Assembly (NCBI RefSeq): GCF_045679555.1
Contig: NC_092099.1
Coordinates: forward strand, 11,144,076-11,208,075
Source: Salvelinus alpinus
Taxonomy: Eukaryota > Chordata > Actinopteri > Salmoniformes > Salmonidae
Direction of reading: 5' to 3'
DNA: 64,000 bases
Numbering within the stretch: the first letter of the stretch is position 1; every line of letters begins with the position of its first letter. The notes under the pieces are model-generated. The model saw only the letters and a list, made by a program, of their open reading frames with translations. It was not told where the DNA came from and made no database searches. Shown one piece after another: positions 12,431 to 38,284 of the stretch. Made by a program: the position numbers and the translations under genes.

Positions 12431-13926
12431 TGTTGCACTTATTGCAGCACCTTGTGAATAAAGTTAGGGTTGCATGTCTCTTTAGAGATCACATCATGGT
12501 GCTAAGGGGATCTATACCTATTCTATGTATAACATATTTAATAACATTTGTAATAAATGTGTAATAATGCTGGGTGAGGAAATTTGCCCAAATTACCATA
12601 ATCCATACATGTAGAATGAATGTGTTCAATCAAGGTCTAGACTCTAAAATGCCCATTGGCTGATGACCAGAGAAAGGCCTGTACTAAACCCTTGAACACC
12701 ATATATTGTGCACTGATGATTTACATGGCAATGTAGTAGTTGCTGTTCTTCCAATATAGAATTATCAATCTTCAGCATTTGGCTTTGCCTCAATAGATAT
12801 TGTTTCCCCAGACTTTCCCAGAGGTGTCTCACATCGGATTAATAGCAAATAAAAAGTTTGCCAGGCAAAATTGGCACCCGGGTACGCCGGTGGCAGGAGT
12901 AGTTTGGAGCGATAGAGCGAGGGAGGAGTCTGGAGGACAGAGAGCAAGGGAGGTGGAATATTGAGAGCTGGAGAAGTGAAGGTCTATGTTAATGAGAGGT
13001 GCCTTCATTAAAATAGAAAATCTAAACAGCAGCAGAAAAGCTGTCGACAGATAGACAAATGCCTCAGGCAGGGTTTTTAGCTGCATACTCTGCCCAGGGC
13101 AGATTTCTCCTCTTTCCTCCAGGCTCTATTAGCTATTATCAAACCAAATCACAAATAAGAACAGAGAGCAAATCGACCCAAAAGGAAATAGCCTGGTACA
13201 TTGATAAACGTGGATTATATAAGTCTAGTGAGGGACCCTTGTGACCTATGATAACATTCAATCAGCACTGCTGTAGTAGTAACGTTAATCTGCTCCACTC
13301 TTTTCATCGCTGCTATGATGCTGACCATCCAAGTGGAAAAAAAGAGCGAAAGATTGTATCTAGGGGTCCGTTTGCGTTCACCACCTCTACAAGAAAGGGC
13401 ACATAAGTCAACTGTCACAAATGGTTAGTGCAGGTTAGACACATGTATGATGAACAATCCAGTAAACTAATTTGAATACAGATCTGAAAATATGACATGA
13501 CTACAGCAGTACTAACAAATGAACAACGTATCTAATGTTTCGCAATGCTACATCTATAGAAGCCTTTGGGTGTTTAAAAAATGAGAAGATTTAATCATTT
13601 GATTTATAGAGGAAATTATGGGGGCATCGTTTCTGTGCCCAATCGGTTGTTTCAGTCCTCCAAGACATGTAACAAAGCTTTACAAGCAAGCGAGGACTCA
13701 TTTCCATTACTGACAAAGACTGCTTAGAGAACAGTGTGCCACTGGTGATAGAAATTAATTGATCTCCGTTATATTACTGGTATCTAATCACATTTCCAAA
13801 ATGGCTCATTTATGTGTCCGTGTAGGCTGCTTGATGTTGGCACACTGTCAACACTGTCAAGGTAGATTTCCACCCTTCTGTCTGAGCTGTTTGGTCAGTC
13901 CAAAATACCACCCTGTTGCCTTCATA
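12431..13926. other. Intron 1 sequence without recognised genes
   Basis: No exon-like or repeat structure could be supported here. Confidence 0.4.
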
Positions 13927-13999
13927 GGGCACTCCTTTTTGTATGGGCCGTGGTCAAAAGTAGTGCACTATATAGGGAATAGGGTGCCATTTGGGACCG
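13927..13999. mobile_element. MITE family A, half element
   Basis: One arm only: GGGCCGTGGTCAAAAGTAGT, then GGGTGCCATTTGGGACC. Confidence 0.65.
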
Positions 14000-14002
14000 A
14001 GA

Positions 14003-14885
14003 CTCTGTCGAGTGCACATGTGCTGCTTCATTAGCCTGCTATAATCCAACATGAGGATAGGAAGGAGGGCTACAGCCTCCTAGTTTCTGGAGATGAACAA
14101 TGTGTGTATTTTCTAGGGAGTATAGCGCCCATGTTTTTCTTTATTCCTATTTTTGGGTTGAGTGAAGATGAGAAACAGAATAAAAGTCCCTGAATATGGT
14201 GATAGTGATTGATCGATCAGCATAGGGATGATTCATTTTTGTAGCTAAGACAAAGTACTCTTTATGCAGAACTACCTTGCTCATTTTTGACATTTCTTGG
14301 TGTTCACATTCCTTTCAGCACGTGTTCTCTATATTTCTTAAAATAAAATATAACCGAAGCTGTGCAAATACTGATGGTTCTTAGTATACCGAGTCATACA
14401 TTCAACAGTGATTAGAGACTTAATAGTTTAAGGATAATATCACCCCTGTTGCGTGTGTCCGTTAACTATATAATTTACTACATATCTCCAATGAAAGGGA
14501 TGAGATAAAATCCTTTCGTTATCCGCTCAGATTTTTTGCCGTAATCCGCTCTATTTGCCATGCAAACAAGTCCTTGATGACACGTCTTGCTTACTGTGCT
14601 GTATGCTAGAGGGATAGGCCACCAGTAAAGTGATGCTTCCAGTCAGTTGTTTAATGAAGTTAGGAATTGATATACAATAAATGTAATGCGTCTGATTGTG
14701 TGCCAAAGTGGTGCCCTATACGCCGAGTTGAGTGGCTTGCCCGTGAGACACGAGCAAATGGCGCAGAACCTTGCGTGCCTCACATTCTTATCCACACTGT
14801 TCAGACGTTACGCTTCAATGTCTACTCCGTTTACCCAAACCACGTTGTCGTTGTCTTTAAACATCTGGAGTGGAGTGTCTGTCAG
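14003..14885. other. Intron 1 sequence without recognised genes
   Basis: Non-coding; nothing recognised. Confidence 0.4.
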
Positions 14886-15000
14886 CGTCCCATTTGGCAC
14901 ATTATTCCCTATGTAGCTAATGCACTACTTTTGACCAGAGCGTTATGGGCCCAGTTCAAAAGTAGTGCACTCTATAGGGAATAGGGGGGCATTTGGGGCA
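14886..15000. mobile_element. Palindromic MITE, family A
   Basis: Full palindrome, GCGTCCCATTTGGCACATTA to AGGGAATAGGGGGGCATTTG, with the centre at GCGTTATGGGCCC. Confidence 0.75.
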
Positions 15001-15315
15001 CCACCTCTGTTCCCTCAATAAGAGCACCACCTCTGTTCCCTCAATTAGAGCACTTCCTTCTCGTCAGTATGTTAGGATCTTAAATGCATTGACCCATGAC
15101 AAATCTAATTTGTTTCATGTTGCCTCTGATAGACTCTAATGGCATACTTCGATTGCAAGATATTTGAGAATTAAATGACTAAACTACCATCTAGCAGTGG
15201 GGGCACCTTGAGCAGTGAGGTAAAACCTCTCCCCTTAGTTCCTGCATTACTCTGGCACCTAGCTACTGTATGTGCAATTCAGGTGGTGGTGAGACTCCTT
15301 CATAGATGTCCCTAC

Positions 15316-16947
15316 TCAATCATTCCTGCCTTGCAACTTACAAGAGCAACCAACCAAGACATGTCTCCAAATAGTGACATATGTCTCCATAGCCAACGTC
15401 TCCTCCTGTGACAATGGGTACACGTGACTCCTGGGAAGTGCAGCGTTCTCCTGGAGGTTTATCACGCAATCCCACCGTCGATGAGGTGGTAATTTAGTCG
15501 CTTCCTTCTTACTAAAAGCGATAGCCAAATCGGCATATTCTGGGGGAATGCGCACAGTGGAAACCTGGTCTGGACTCTCCACCGATGTGGCACCGATGGA
15601 AACTCCCACACACCTACCTGAACACTCATCTGACCACCCCTGAAGAGCTCCCTGTCGCCAGGAAATGAGGGGATTGTGAATGGCTAGCCAGGGAACCCCC
15701 AAAACCACTGGAAACCCAGGTGAATCGATAAGGTAAAAGCTGATCTGCTCCCTATGATCCCCCTGGGTTACCATGTCCAGCGGAATCGTGGCCTCCCTGA
15801 CCAACCCTGATCCTAACGGTCGGCTATCTAGGGAGTGCACGGGAAAAGGTGGGTCTATCTGCACCAGCGGAATACCCAACTTACGGGCGAGTCCGCGATC
15901 CATAAAACTCCCAGCTACGCCTGAATCGACTAGCGCCTTATGCTGAAGAGAGGGGAAAAACGCAGGGAAAAAAATAACCAAAAACATGTGACCAACAGGG
16001 AGCTCTGGGTGAGTCTTGTGCCTACTCACCTGGGGTGGCCGAGGAGTATTCCGCCTGCCATCTCGACTCCCAGATGGACTCCTCCAGCACCGGTCCGAAG
16101 TGTGTCCTCTCCGGCCACAGTAGGTGCAAGAGGAGCCACCTCCTCTGGTCCCCCTAGATGCAGCTCCTCCCAACTCCATCGGAGTTGGAGCGGGAGGGCT
16201 GGGAGGTGGAATGGACAGGACCCCCTCTGAACGCCCGCGGGCAGCTAGCAAGTTATCCAGTCGGATCGACATGTCTATCAGTTCATCGAGGGAGAGTGTG
16301 GTGTCCCGACAAGCTAGCTCCCGACGGACGTCCTCCCGGAGGCTGCAACGGTAATGGTCTATTAAGGCCCTGTCATTCCACCCCGCACCAGCAGCCAACG
16401 TCCGGAACTCTAAAGCGAACTCCTGGGCGCTCCTCGTCTCCTGTCTGAGGTGGAACAGACGCTCACCCGCCGCTCGGCCCTCTGGTGGGTGGTCGAACAC
16501 AGCCCGAAACCGGCGGGTGAACTCCGCGTAATGGTCCCGAGCCGAGTCTGGGCTGTTCCAGACTGCGTTGGCCCAGTCCAGGGCCCTCCCCGACAAACAG
16601 GAGACAAGGAGGCTTACACTCTCCTCACCCGAGGGAGTCGGACGCACGGTAGCCAGATAAAGCTCAAGCTGGAGCAGAAATCCCTGGCAACCAGCCGCTG
16701 CTCCATCGTACACCCTCGGGGGGGTGAGACGCAAAGTGCTGGTCCCAGCCGATGACCCTGTAGGAGTGGGTTGTGTCGTCTGCAGGGGAGCTGAAGGGGC
16801 CGTCGGGAGACCACTCTTCTCCCATCGTTCCATCCTCTCCATCATCTGGTCCATCGCTGACCCGATACGATGAAGGACAGCGGTATGATGATGGACACGC
16901 TCCTCCATAGTTGGGAGAGGGGTGGTCGCTGCTCCTGCTGACTCCAT
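15316..16947 (-). CDS. Gypsy gag-protease polyprotein, truncated at RT
   Basis: The ATG at 16947 (MESAGAATTPLP) is preferred over the upstream Met at 17022, which lies inside the LTR. A gag capsid-like region (RVYDGAAAGCQGFLLQLELY, ALDWANAVW) is followed by a CCHC zinc knuckle, CTYCGRRGHTSDRC. A retropepsin active site reads ALVDSGVAGSFMD, and a GVPWLAIHNP block lies before the RT start. The last 20 or so residues (TIWRHVLVG onward) are flanking sequence read through. It lacks RT, RNase H and integrase and cannot be autonomous. Confidence 0.88.
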   Translation of the reverse strand: MESAGAATTPLPTMEERVHHHTAVLHRIGSAMDQMMERMERWEKSGLPTAPSAPLQTTQPTPTGSSAGTSTLRLTPPRVYDGAAAGCQGFLLQLELYLATVRPTPSGEESVSLLVSCLSGRALDWANAVWNSPDSARDHYAEFTRRFRAVFDHPPEGRAAGERLFHLRQETRSAQEFALEFRTLAAGAGWNDRALIDHYRCSLREDVRRELACRDTTLSLDELIDMSIRLDNLLAARGRSEGVLSIPPPSPPAPTPMELGGAASRGTRGGGSSCTYCGRRGHTSDRCWRSPSGSRDGRRNTPRPPQVSRHKTHPELPVGHMFLVIFFPAFFPSLQHKALVDSGVAGSFMDRGLARKLGIPLVQIDPPFPVHSLDSRPLGSGLVREATIPLDMVTQGDHREQISFYLIDSPGFPVVLGVPWLAIHNPLISWRQGALQGWSDECSGRCVGVSIGATSVESPDQVSTVRIPPEYADLAIAFSKKEATKLPPHRRWDCVINLQENAALPRSHVYPLSQEETLAMETYVTIWRHVLVGCSCKLQGRND

Positions 16948-17365
16948 ATGGTGGTGCGGGCTTCTGTCAGAGCTGCTAGGAGTACTGGGTGGAGGAGTCA
17001 AGCGCAGAGAGCAGGTATTCAAGAACGTGGATTTTATTTCCTGTAGACAGGGAAACGATCATGCCCAAACACACGGGCGCATGAAAATACCAGTCCAAAC
17101 ACACAGGACTAAACTGTCCGGAAAATAAAGAATCCACATAAAATCCAACACCAAATAACAGAGAACAAGCCCGCACAACAGCCAGCGGGCTACCTACCCT
17201 TAAATAGCCTACCCACCAAACTAAACTCAAAACAGGTGCACCCAATCAGCCCAAACTAACAGAAACAAAAAGAAAAGAATCGATGGCAGCTAGTAGGCCG
17301 GTGACGACGACCGCCGAGCGCCGCCCGAACAGGAAGAGGCACCATCCTCGGCGGGATTCGTGACA
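15385..17365 (-). mobile_element. Ty3/Gypsy retrotransposon, 3'-truncated (5' LTR, gag, protease, start of RT)
   Basis: Read on the - strand: an LTR of about 401 bp, a very short leader, then one open gag-protease frame broken off shortly after the first RT residues (HVYPLSQEETLAMETYV). The rest of pol and the 3' LTR are absent. Base composition is much more GC-rich than the flanks. The short leader suits a Tf1/sushi-like self-priming group, judged from the complementarity described in the findings. Confidence 0.9.
16965..17365 (-). repeat. 5' LTR of the Gypsy element
   Basis: On the - strand it begins TGTCACGAATCCCGCCGAGG and ends TCTGACA. It has a TATA-like TATTTAAGGG about 30 bases before a GTGCGGGCTT word and an AATAAA near 17037. 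The TG..CA ends fit an LTR. The right-hand limit is inferred from the analogous GACA-GAA border at 63854. Confidence 0.75.
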
Positions 17366-17370
17366 CAAAT

Positions 17371-17540
17371 AGGTTTGCAAAATTCTGGTAACTTTCCCAA
17401 AATTCTCAGGTTATCCAGAAATCCTGGTCAGAGGATTCAGAATTTCCTGCTTAATTCCCTCCTGATTCTGGGAATCGTCCGTGGGGGATTTCTAGAAAAC
17501 CTGGGCATTTGGGGAAAGTTACCAGAGTTTTCCAACCCTA
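17371..17540. mobile_element. Palindromic MITE, family C, copy 1
   Basis: GGTTTGCAAAATTCTGGTAA faces GTTACCAGAGTTTTCCAACC, with further inverted words between. The same family is at 19773 and 31392. Confidence 0.78.
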
Positions 17541-19083
17541 CTTGCAACTTAACACGAGGAACCAACCAAGAGACAAGATTAGGCAGCTCATGTAGATATT
17601 CCATCAATGTATGCTACTGTGTGATCCCTAGCACTCTGCTAGAGGGCTGTAATGAAGCCATTAAACCAGGGAACGTTCTCTCACCTTTAAACCTGCATGA
17701 GCCGCCCTTAATGGGACTCAACTGCCAATCTGCCATGCAGCGTGTTCCACCACCATCTGAAATTAATGATAATCTTCCTCCTCATCCATACACGAAGAGC
17801 CCCGGCCGCTGACACACGGCCACATGCTAAGAAATGGATGTCCTCTGGAGAAGCGCTCAAGTGATTCTTGTGGGTTATTTAAAAGGAAAACACCCGGGAA
17901 CTGTCAGATGACTGCCATAAAGAGGATGTTTTAGGGTATACCACACAAGGGCTCAGGAGTTACATGTAGCAAGTGGTGAGCCTCTTAATGTATTTAAAAT
18001 GGAGAGACCAGGGGAGAAACAAGGCAATTTGAGGAGAAAATACTGCCAAAAGACTGTTAATGGACTGACATTAAGCTCAATTAAGTTGGGTGCTAGCCGC
18101 TAGAACAGGAGAGATTTATGCAAATTAAAGTAGTTGGGCATCTTTCCAAAGCAAAGTTACTGCTACGGACTTGGGTTGCATTTTAATGTGGATAGCATGT
18201 AACTATCCAGCTGTTCGTACCAGTGTTGGCGTATACATTTTTTTAAATGAATAATTGTTTCTAACCTTTGTGTGAATGTAGCTATCTATTACATTCATTA
18301 AAAGTTTACCAAGAACACTGGTCCACAACACGATTTATCGTAAAGGTGTATATTGTTGTAGATACATGTGAGGGATTATTTTAGAATAAACTGTTAGTGT
18401 AATTTGAAAATACTATGGTACAGGATGTTTGGTTTTTCAGAGACGATGCCATGTTCCTCCTTGGAATTGATAGTCAGTCCTGTTACCTTTGCTAAATTTG
18501 GTGCAAGATGTAACAAGGGGGAAATGCTCCATCAATCACACAGGCTATTGGAGAGACGAGAGAGAGAGGCTAAAGCTGAGAAATGAATCAGTGGAGGCTC
18601 TGTCAACAAACATTTCCAGGCTGAGATGATGGAAAAACTTCCCCTGCTCTCTGTGGACGTAATTTGCCAATACCCCGGCGTTATCACAAGTTTTAGGGCA
18701 GAACTCAGGACTATCTCTGTAAGTGTGTTTTTTCTTTCTTTAATTCCTCTTCCTCTGTAAATCGAGTGCAGCGGTGGAGGCTTAAGTATGTCAATAAAGC
18801 AGGCTAAATCAATGATGGGGTGCAGCTTACCTCCTCTGCTGCTCTGTGCTCGCCTTCCACAGATTAAACCAACGCACACTAATAGCACGTCAGTCAAAGA
18901 GGGCGGGTTGCACACTATTGTCCTCTTCGTACACCATTGGCTTAACCACAACTACACAGTAGGGCTTTAAATCATTTGATGACATATTTTTCTTCCTACA
19001 TACTAGGCTACATAATCTATATGTACCCATTTCTTGAAGGATCATAGAGTAGATTTTTTTGGGGACGATTATTATTATTTCTT
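17541..19083. other. Intron 1 sequence without recognised genes
   Basis: No gene or repeat was recognised apart from a short stretch at 17541-17570 that resembles the left flank of the Gypsy element. Confidence 0.4.
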
Positions 19084-19102
19084 GGGGGGGGGGGGGGGGG
19101 GG
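19084..19102 (+). repeat. Homopolymer run of 19 G
   Basis: Uninterrupted G run directly visible. Its length is likely to vary between alleles and assemblies. Confidence 0.97.
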
Positions 19103-19772
19103 TTACAGGTACATTATCCATTTCAAATTCTAAGTTTATAAAACATATACCTGTAGGCTGCCACTCAAAAAAACAAACAATTAAACTGTAAGATATACTT
19201 TAAGTGATGATGAATTCAGTATAAACAGGAAAACAAAAAAAGTGGGCCTCCACCTCCAACGTCCCCTCCCAAACCAGCCAACATGTCCCTATCCAGTGCT
19301 GCCTGCCAGTGCTGTTGCCTGATTGATTGAGCGATTCAAAGAGCTAAGCATTTAATGTTTACATTCATGCAATTCAAAGTTAATTTTGAAACTTTGCCCC
19401 AGAAGCATTTAACTGCAGGGCACTCCCACATTATATAGGGGAATGGGCCTACCTGATTTAGGGGACAGCATAACCATTTACAGGGTGTGTACTGTACTGT
19501 ACATGCCTGTGTTTTAGTAAACATCCCAGTTTGGTTAACAGTGGCTTAAAGGGGAAATATGGGATACAAACAACACCAAAACCAGTGTTAATGACTGTTG
19601 TGTATGGTGCACAACAGCCAGCTGCAGAGCCATATGACAGTGTACAGGTTTGGTTTGTGTGTAACTATTTGAGATCAGAGCACACCCTGTGGTCTGTAAA
19701 TTAGTACTTGTGTGTTGTCTAATGTTCAACCCTAATTTAGTCATCAGACCACTCGTTGTAAAGTTTGTGCTT
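19103..19772. other. Intron 1 spacer, nothing recognised
   Basis: Non-coding sequence. Confidence 0.4.
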
Positions 19773-19930
19773 AGGGTTGCAAAATTCTGGAATTCCCAGG
19801 TTTTTCAGAAATCTCTGTTGGAGGATATTCTGGATTTCCTGCTTATTCCTTCCTGTTCCGGGAATCTTCCAACCAGAATTTCTGAAAAGACTTGGCATTT
19901 TAAGAAAATTACTGGAATTGTGAAACCCTA
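19773..19930. mobile_element. Palindromic MITE, family C, copy 2
   Basis: AGGGTTGCAAAATTCTGGAA at the left, ATTACTGGAATTGTGAAACC at the right. Confidence 0.78.
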
Positions 19931-20493
19931 CGTGTGCTGATATTGAAGTAAAAACAGGCTTGTTACAGAAACATACTGGATTTGGCACCATTGTTATTTT
20001 ACTGTCAACCCCACTGTCTCATCTGCTGATTTTGTTTGTCATGTGATTTCCTCATCTTTCATTCTAATGCTCCACAAGGTTCATGGTGTCAAGTCAAAAT
20101 AATATAATTGTGTCACTTTGGCTTGTACTGTAAAGAGATGAGGCCCATAAACAAAGGAATTCAATGTTTCCCTAAAAGGCTGCTGTCAAGCTTTCAACAG
20201 ATATTCTACCTCAATTTTAAATGCTTCTGTCTTTTATCTTCTCTTATCACCGTAGATAAAAAGGAACACTTAACTTTGTGTGATCAGTTTGTGGAATCCT
20301 TAATGGATCGTTAGTGGGTGTTTGCTCTGTAAATTTGAAGAGCAAACTACATTTTTATCATAGTCATAAGTATGTAAAGTATATAGGTATACATTTTTTA
20401 ATGAGTTATATGTTGTATGTTTTTATAGTATAATAAGGATCAAGACTGTTGGTATATCACTCTCCCTTCAACACACATCTCCTAGGTTTATTA

Positions 20494-20763
20494 AATCAAA
20501 TCAGATTTTATCAATCACATGCGCCGAATACAACAGGTGTAGACCTTACAGTGAAATGTTTACTTTACAAGCCCCTAACCAACAATGCAGTTTAAAAAAT
20601 ACGAATAAGAATAAGAAATAAAAGAGTAAAATTAATTAAAGAGCAGCAGTAAAATAACAATAGCGGGACTATATACAGGGGGTACCGGTACAGAGTCAAA
20701 GTGCGGGGGCACTGGTTAGTCGAGGTAATTGAGGTAATATGTACATGTAGGTAGAGTTATGAA
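20494..20763 (-). mobile_element. 5'-truncated LINE 3' tail
   Basis: Antisense to the tail of the LINE at 9.5-9.9 kb: AAATCAAATCAGATTTTATC, GGTGTAGACCTTACAGTGAA, then GAGCAGCAGTAAAATAACAA and the CGGTACAGAGTC region. It ends 190 bp before the first asic4 exon. Confidence 0.82.
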
Positions 20764-20953
20764 AATGCATTGAAAATATTCTGGGTAGCCATTACATACA
20801 GAGAATGTAGACCAGGTAGACCTTCTTTATTTTCCTGGTCCATGCCTCCAACTTCATTTCTACACCATTTAAGTACTGTATGAGTCTGTTACAGCATAGA
20901 TGGATATTGTCATGTTATTATGACATTTCTGATATTAATATATTCTCCCATAG

Positions 20954-32754
<11,801 letters not shown>

Positions 32755-35700
32755 ACCCAGGGGCCATCTTTCCATCCTGATGACAATAAAATATGTCCTC
32801 TCTGGGCTGGATTGGGCATCAAAACAGACCCTGGGACCTCAGTTCTATACCTTTCTTGCTGTCACCAGTGGAAAAAGCTACAGCCAAAGTCGAACACCAA
32901 ACCTGTGCTGCTAATAGACCACTTGTATGTAAGCACAGATTGGACCCCACAGTACTGTCCGGCTGGAGACGCCCACCTTCGATCCCTATTCTGGTTATTT
33001 TGGTACATGGTCACCACATGGGAACAAGACAAGGACTGCATGTCATCTTGAGCCATCTTGATATACTCACCTCCAATATCTTGATTTATGTACCACTCTT
33101 AATCTTGTTTCCACCAAACTATTTGTCAATAAGTTCTCACTTACTATTTTCAATCATATCATTGTAAATGATGTAATTATTTACTGAGATATTATAATTT
33201 GTATACAAGATGAGACAAGTGGTCATATTCAATCTAACCATTATATAGAGATATCAGCAAACAGAATCAGAGAAAATATTACACTGATCTTTTAGCGCGT
33301 TAAACCCCTATTACACTTGCTTTGATGATAGGGCCCGTACTATATACACACCGTGTCTCGTTTATAGTAAAGGTGTGTTAGAGAGTAGTATTATATATGT
33401 ACTGTACATGGTTCCAACCTGAGTACAAAGAGAGAGCACTGTTTTAAATGGATAATGATTCATTTAATATATAACTCTAATACAAATGTTGGTAATTTAT
33501 TGATATATTTTAGAGAATATTATTTTTTAAATAATATGATTGTAGCTTCTTCTTGTTTATTAGTGAAACCAGTCAGAAAGGTGATGATTGGAATTGCATT
33601 GCTCCAGGCAATGAATATATTTTTCAGATTTACTGACTTGGGTAAAGTTGAAGTTCTTGCAAGCAATTACGGTGTCCAAATTAGGACAGCACTCAAAGGT
33701 AATGAATAACAACAAGCCTGACATGGATGAATCATTTCACATTTGGGCCCTTCTGCAAATGCTGTGGTCATTTCAATGACAAAGTCCCCATTAAGGTTGC
33801 TTAAGGTTATATATTCTCTAACAGATGTGTGACACAAGTTAATGCCCCCACAGCTTAAAGCCAAAGCAACAAATGAGAGGGTGAATTTTTTGGAACCAAA
33901 CCAACAACCATTCCCTTTCACTATATGGCAGTCCTGTGGGAAACAGTTTGGAGCTCTTCACAAATCAGGCACACATTTGCGTGTGGGCACTATAACACAC
34001 ATCATTGAACACCTTCAACAGACTGTAGTACCTGATCTCCTCCTTTTAAAGAAAGGGCCAGAATATTATTTTCCCAAAATTCCTATTGGAAGTAAACTGA
34101 CTTTCAAAATAATTGTTTTACGTCTCCTGCACACTCTCTTGGCATAAATAGTGAATTTGATAAAGAAAAGGCTGATCTAGGACTAAAATGCTGTCAACTC
34201 TCCTCAGTGAAACAGTCTCTGTGAAAGACCTATCAAAGACCTTTGAGTACTATCTGACAATCCACTGTGGGTTTAAGACCTCCACCATTTTGTTGGATAT
34301 TGCTGGGTTATTTATTTTTACCTCGCACTACAGCGTATATGATCACATAAATAGATATCAAGAGGTTATCAACTATTTCTTAATCATTTGGTTTGTGATC
34401 TTAATATTGGTAACCATACTGTAGTCGAGTGCTCCGAGCTGTGCTTTGTTAGGCAAGTCCACAATGAAATTACACATTCATCAGCATAGAGAATCCACTG
34501 TTGTCCATGTCAAGTAATCGTGGCTTTTAAACATGGCTTTTAAATATTCATAATCATGTGTCAATATGACATTTTCAAAGGTTCCCAATCACAGTCTCTG
34601 ATGGCATCCTGTACTGGCTCTGCATACAAAGTTTCTCCTCTGTCATCACAAACACTATCCTCTCCACTAATGACAGGCCACACACACGGGTGAATGTGGG
34701 GTCAAAACGCAATCTTGACGTCACTTGTTACAGTTATCTATAGGCGGTCAAGTATTTATAGATCCAGAAAAGCCTCTGTCTGTCTGTCTCTACAGCAAAA
34801 TGTATTTGCTATGTGTATAGCATACATGTATGGCCTGTCTGAGAATGTGTCCATGGAATTCAGAAATAATTTGGTATATAATATAACAACTAGTATGTGC
34901 AAATTACAACAACACCTGTGCATATTACTGTGGAACTAAATGGTTGCTGTAGAGCTGACCTTGCCTGATTCCCCCCTTGACAACAATCTGAACATTTTAC
35001 AATTTCTAAATGTGCCACTCTGCTCGTTCTTTCACTTCATTTCTCTACTCTTGCCTGTTCAGGTTCACAATTTTCTGTTTCGCAATACTGTTTGCATATT
35101 GTATATTCACACAATCAAAATCAAGTTCTCAGTAATAAGTTTGTGTTTTGCGATTTTGTCTCATCATGATCTGAATGTTCCACATGACAGAAATCGGTCA
35201 TATAGTGAGATGGCAATGACGCATGCACCGTTACACTGTTGAGGGTTCAAGAAAGGATCAGAGCAAGTCTATTAAACAGTATGGCATCAATGGAAATTCA
35301 CTAAGGAAAACGCTGAATACATTTTGTACAGAAGTCTGCTATTGTGACTGTTTCTTCTGTTAGAACACATTTTATAAATGTTATGGTAAGTACAAATATT
35401 AAAGTTTAGATTGGTACATTAAAATGCCTCCTATATGATCTATTGTTAATTCACTTATTTTGTTCTTGCTTTGTTCTTGAGCTCTAAGGAGCTTGGCTGT
35501 CAGGTATTTTTATTTACATTTGCCATTTGGGACGCAAACGTTGAGTTTGAATTCTTCAGGTAAACTGTTCCCTGTGGGAGGAGAAAGTCCAAGGATCTAT
35601 GTAAAATGGAGTGCAAAATAATGACATACAATTTGCTTCCAGCTGCACTATAGTTAGGTGGTTTCACAGCATGCCTGAGGGTAGTATGTATGAGGCCCTT

Positions 35701-35784
35701 ACATCTTCTATACATACAATTTAGCATTTTTCACTGTTTCTTCCCAAACAAACTTAAAATAATACTTTTGTCCTATAGACAAAG
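32755..35784 (+). other. asic4 3' UTR and downstream sequence
   Basis: AT-rich, non-coding and free of recognised transposons. Candidate polyadenylation words are AATAAA at 32785-32790 and ATTAAA near 35398. The transcript end cannot be set from sequence alone. Confidence 0.5.
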
Positions 35785-36593
35785 TATTCTGAACAAAAAT
35801 ACTGTATACATGCAACGTGCAACAATTTCAACGATTTTACTGAGTTACAGTTCATATAAGGAAATCGGTCAATTTAAATTAATTAATCAGGCCCTAATCT
35901 ATGGATTTCACATGACTGGGCAGGGGCACAACCATGGGTGGGCCTGGGAGGGCATAAGCCCACCCACTGGGGAGCCAGGCCAAGCCAATCAGAATCAGTT
36001 TTTCCCCACAAAAGGGCTCTTATTACAGACAGAAATACTACTCAGTTTCATCAGCTGTCTGGGTGGCTGGTCTCAGACGATCCTGCAGGTGAAGAAGCCA
36101 GATGTGGAGGTCCTGGGCTGGTGTGGTTACATGTGGTCTGTGGTGAGTTGGATATGCTGCAAAATTCTCTACAATTACGTTGGAGGCGGCTTATGGTAGA
36201 GAAATGAACATTAAATTCTCTGACAATAGCTCTGGTGGATATTCCTGCAGTCAGCATGCCAATTGCACACTCCCTCAAAACTTGAGATATCTGTGGCATT
36301 GTGTTTGGACAAAACTGCACATTTTAGAGGCCTTTTATTGTCCCCAGCGCAAGGTGCACCTGTGCAATGATCATGCTGTTTAATCATCTTCTTGATATGC
36401 CACATCTGTCAAGTGGATGGATTATCTTGGCAAAGGAGAAATGCACACTAACAGGGATGTAAACAAATTTGTGCACAAAATTTTAGAGAAATAACCTTTT
36501 TGTGCGTATGGAACATTTCAGGGATCTTTTACTTCAGCTCATGAAACATGGGACTAACACTTTACATGTTGCATTTTGTAATTTTGTTCAGTA
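35785..36593 (-). mobile_element. Tc1-like element (family 4), copy 2
   Basis: Ends in CTGAACAAAAATACTG and AATTTTGTTCAGTA. On the - strand 36320-36051 keeps an HTH part of a transposase (VLRECAIGMLTAGISTRAIV, FSTISRLQRN), but the catalytic half is missing. Confidence 0.82.
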
Positions 36594-36675
36594 TAAATAG
36601 GAAGGATAAGATATACAGAATATACCAAATATAATATAGTGTATTGGCTTTGAAACTTGTGCAGTTTTAAACATA

Positions 36676-38284
<1,609 letters not shown>

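Noticed and set aside
15940..16755. + strand open frames of 76-101 codons
   Set aside because: Antisense shadows of the GC-rich Gypsy gag frame.
1..20953. Searched for the first asic4 exon (N-terminus and first membrane helix)
   Set aside because: No frame with the expected CKIKF-like start or the pre-VYTRYG segment was found, so it is taken to lie upstream of the window.
34188..35242. Open frames of 78-100 codons downstream of asic4
   Set aside because: AT-rich 3' flank, no recognisable domain, splice context or conservation cue.
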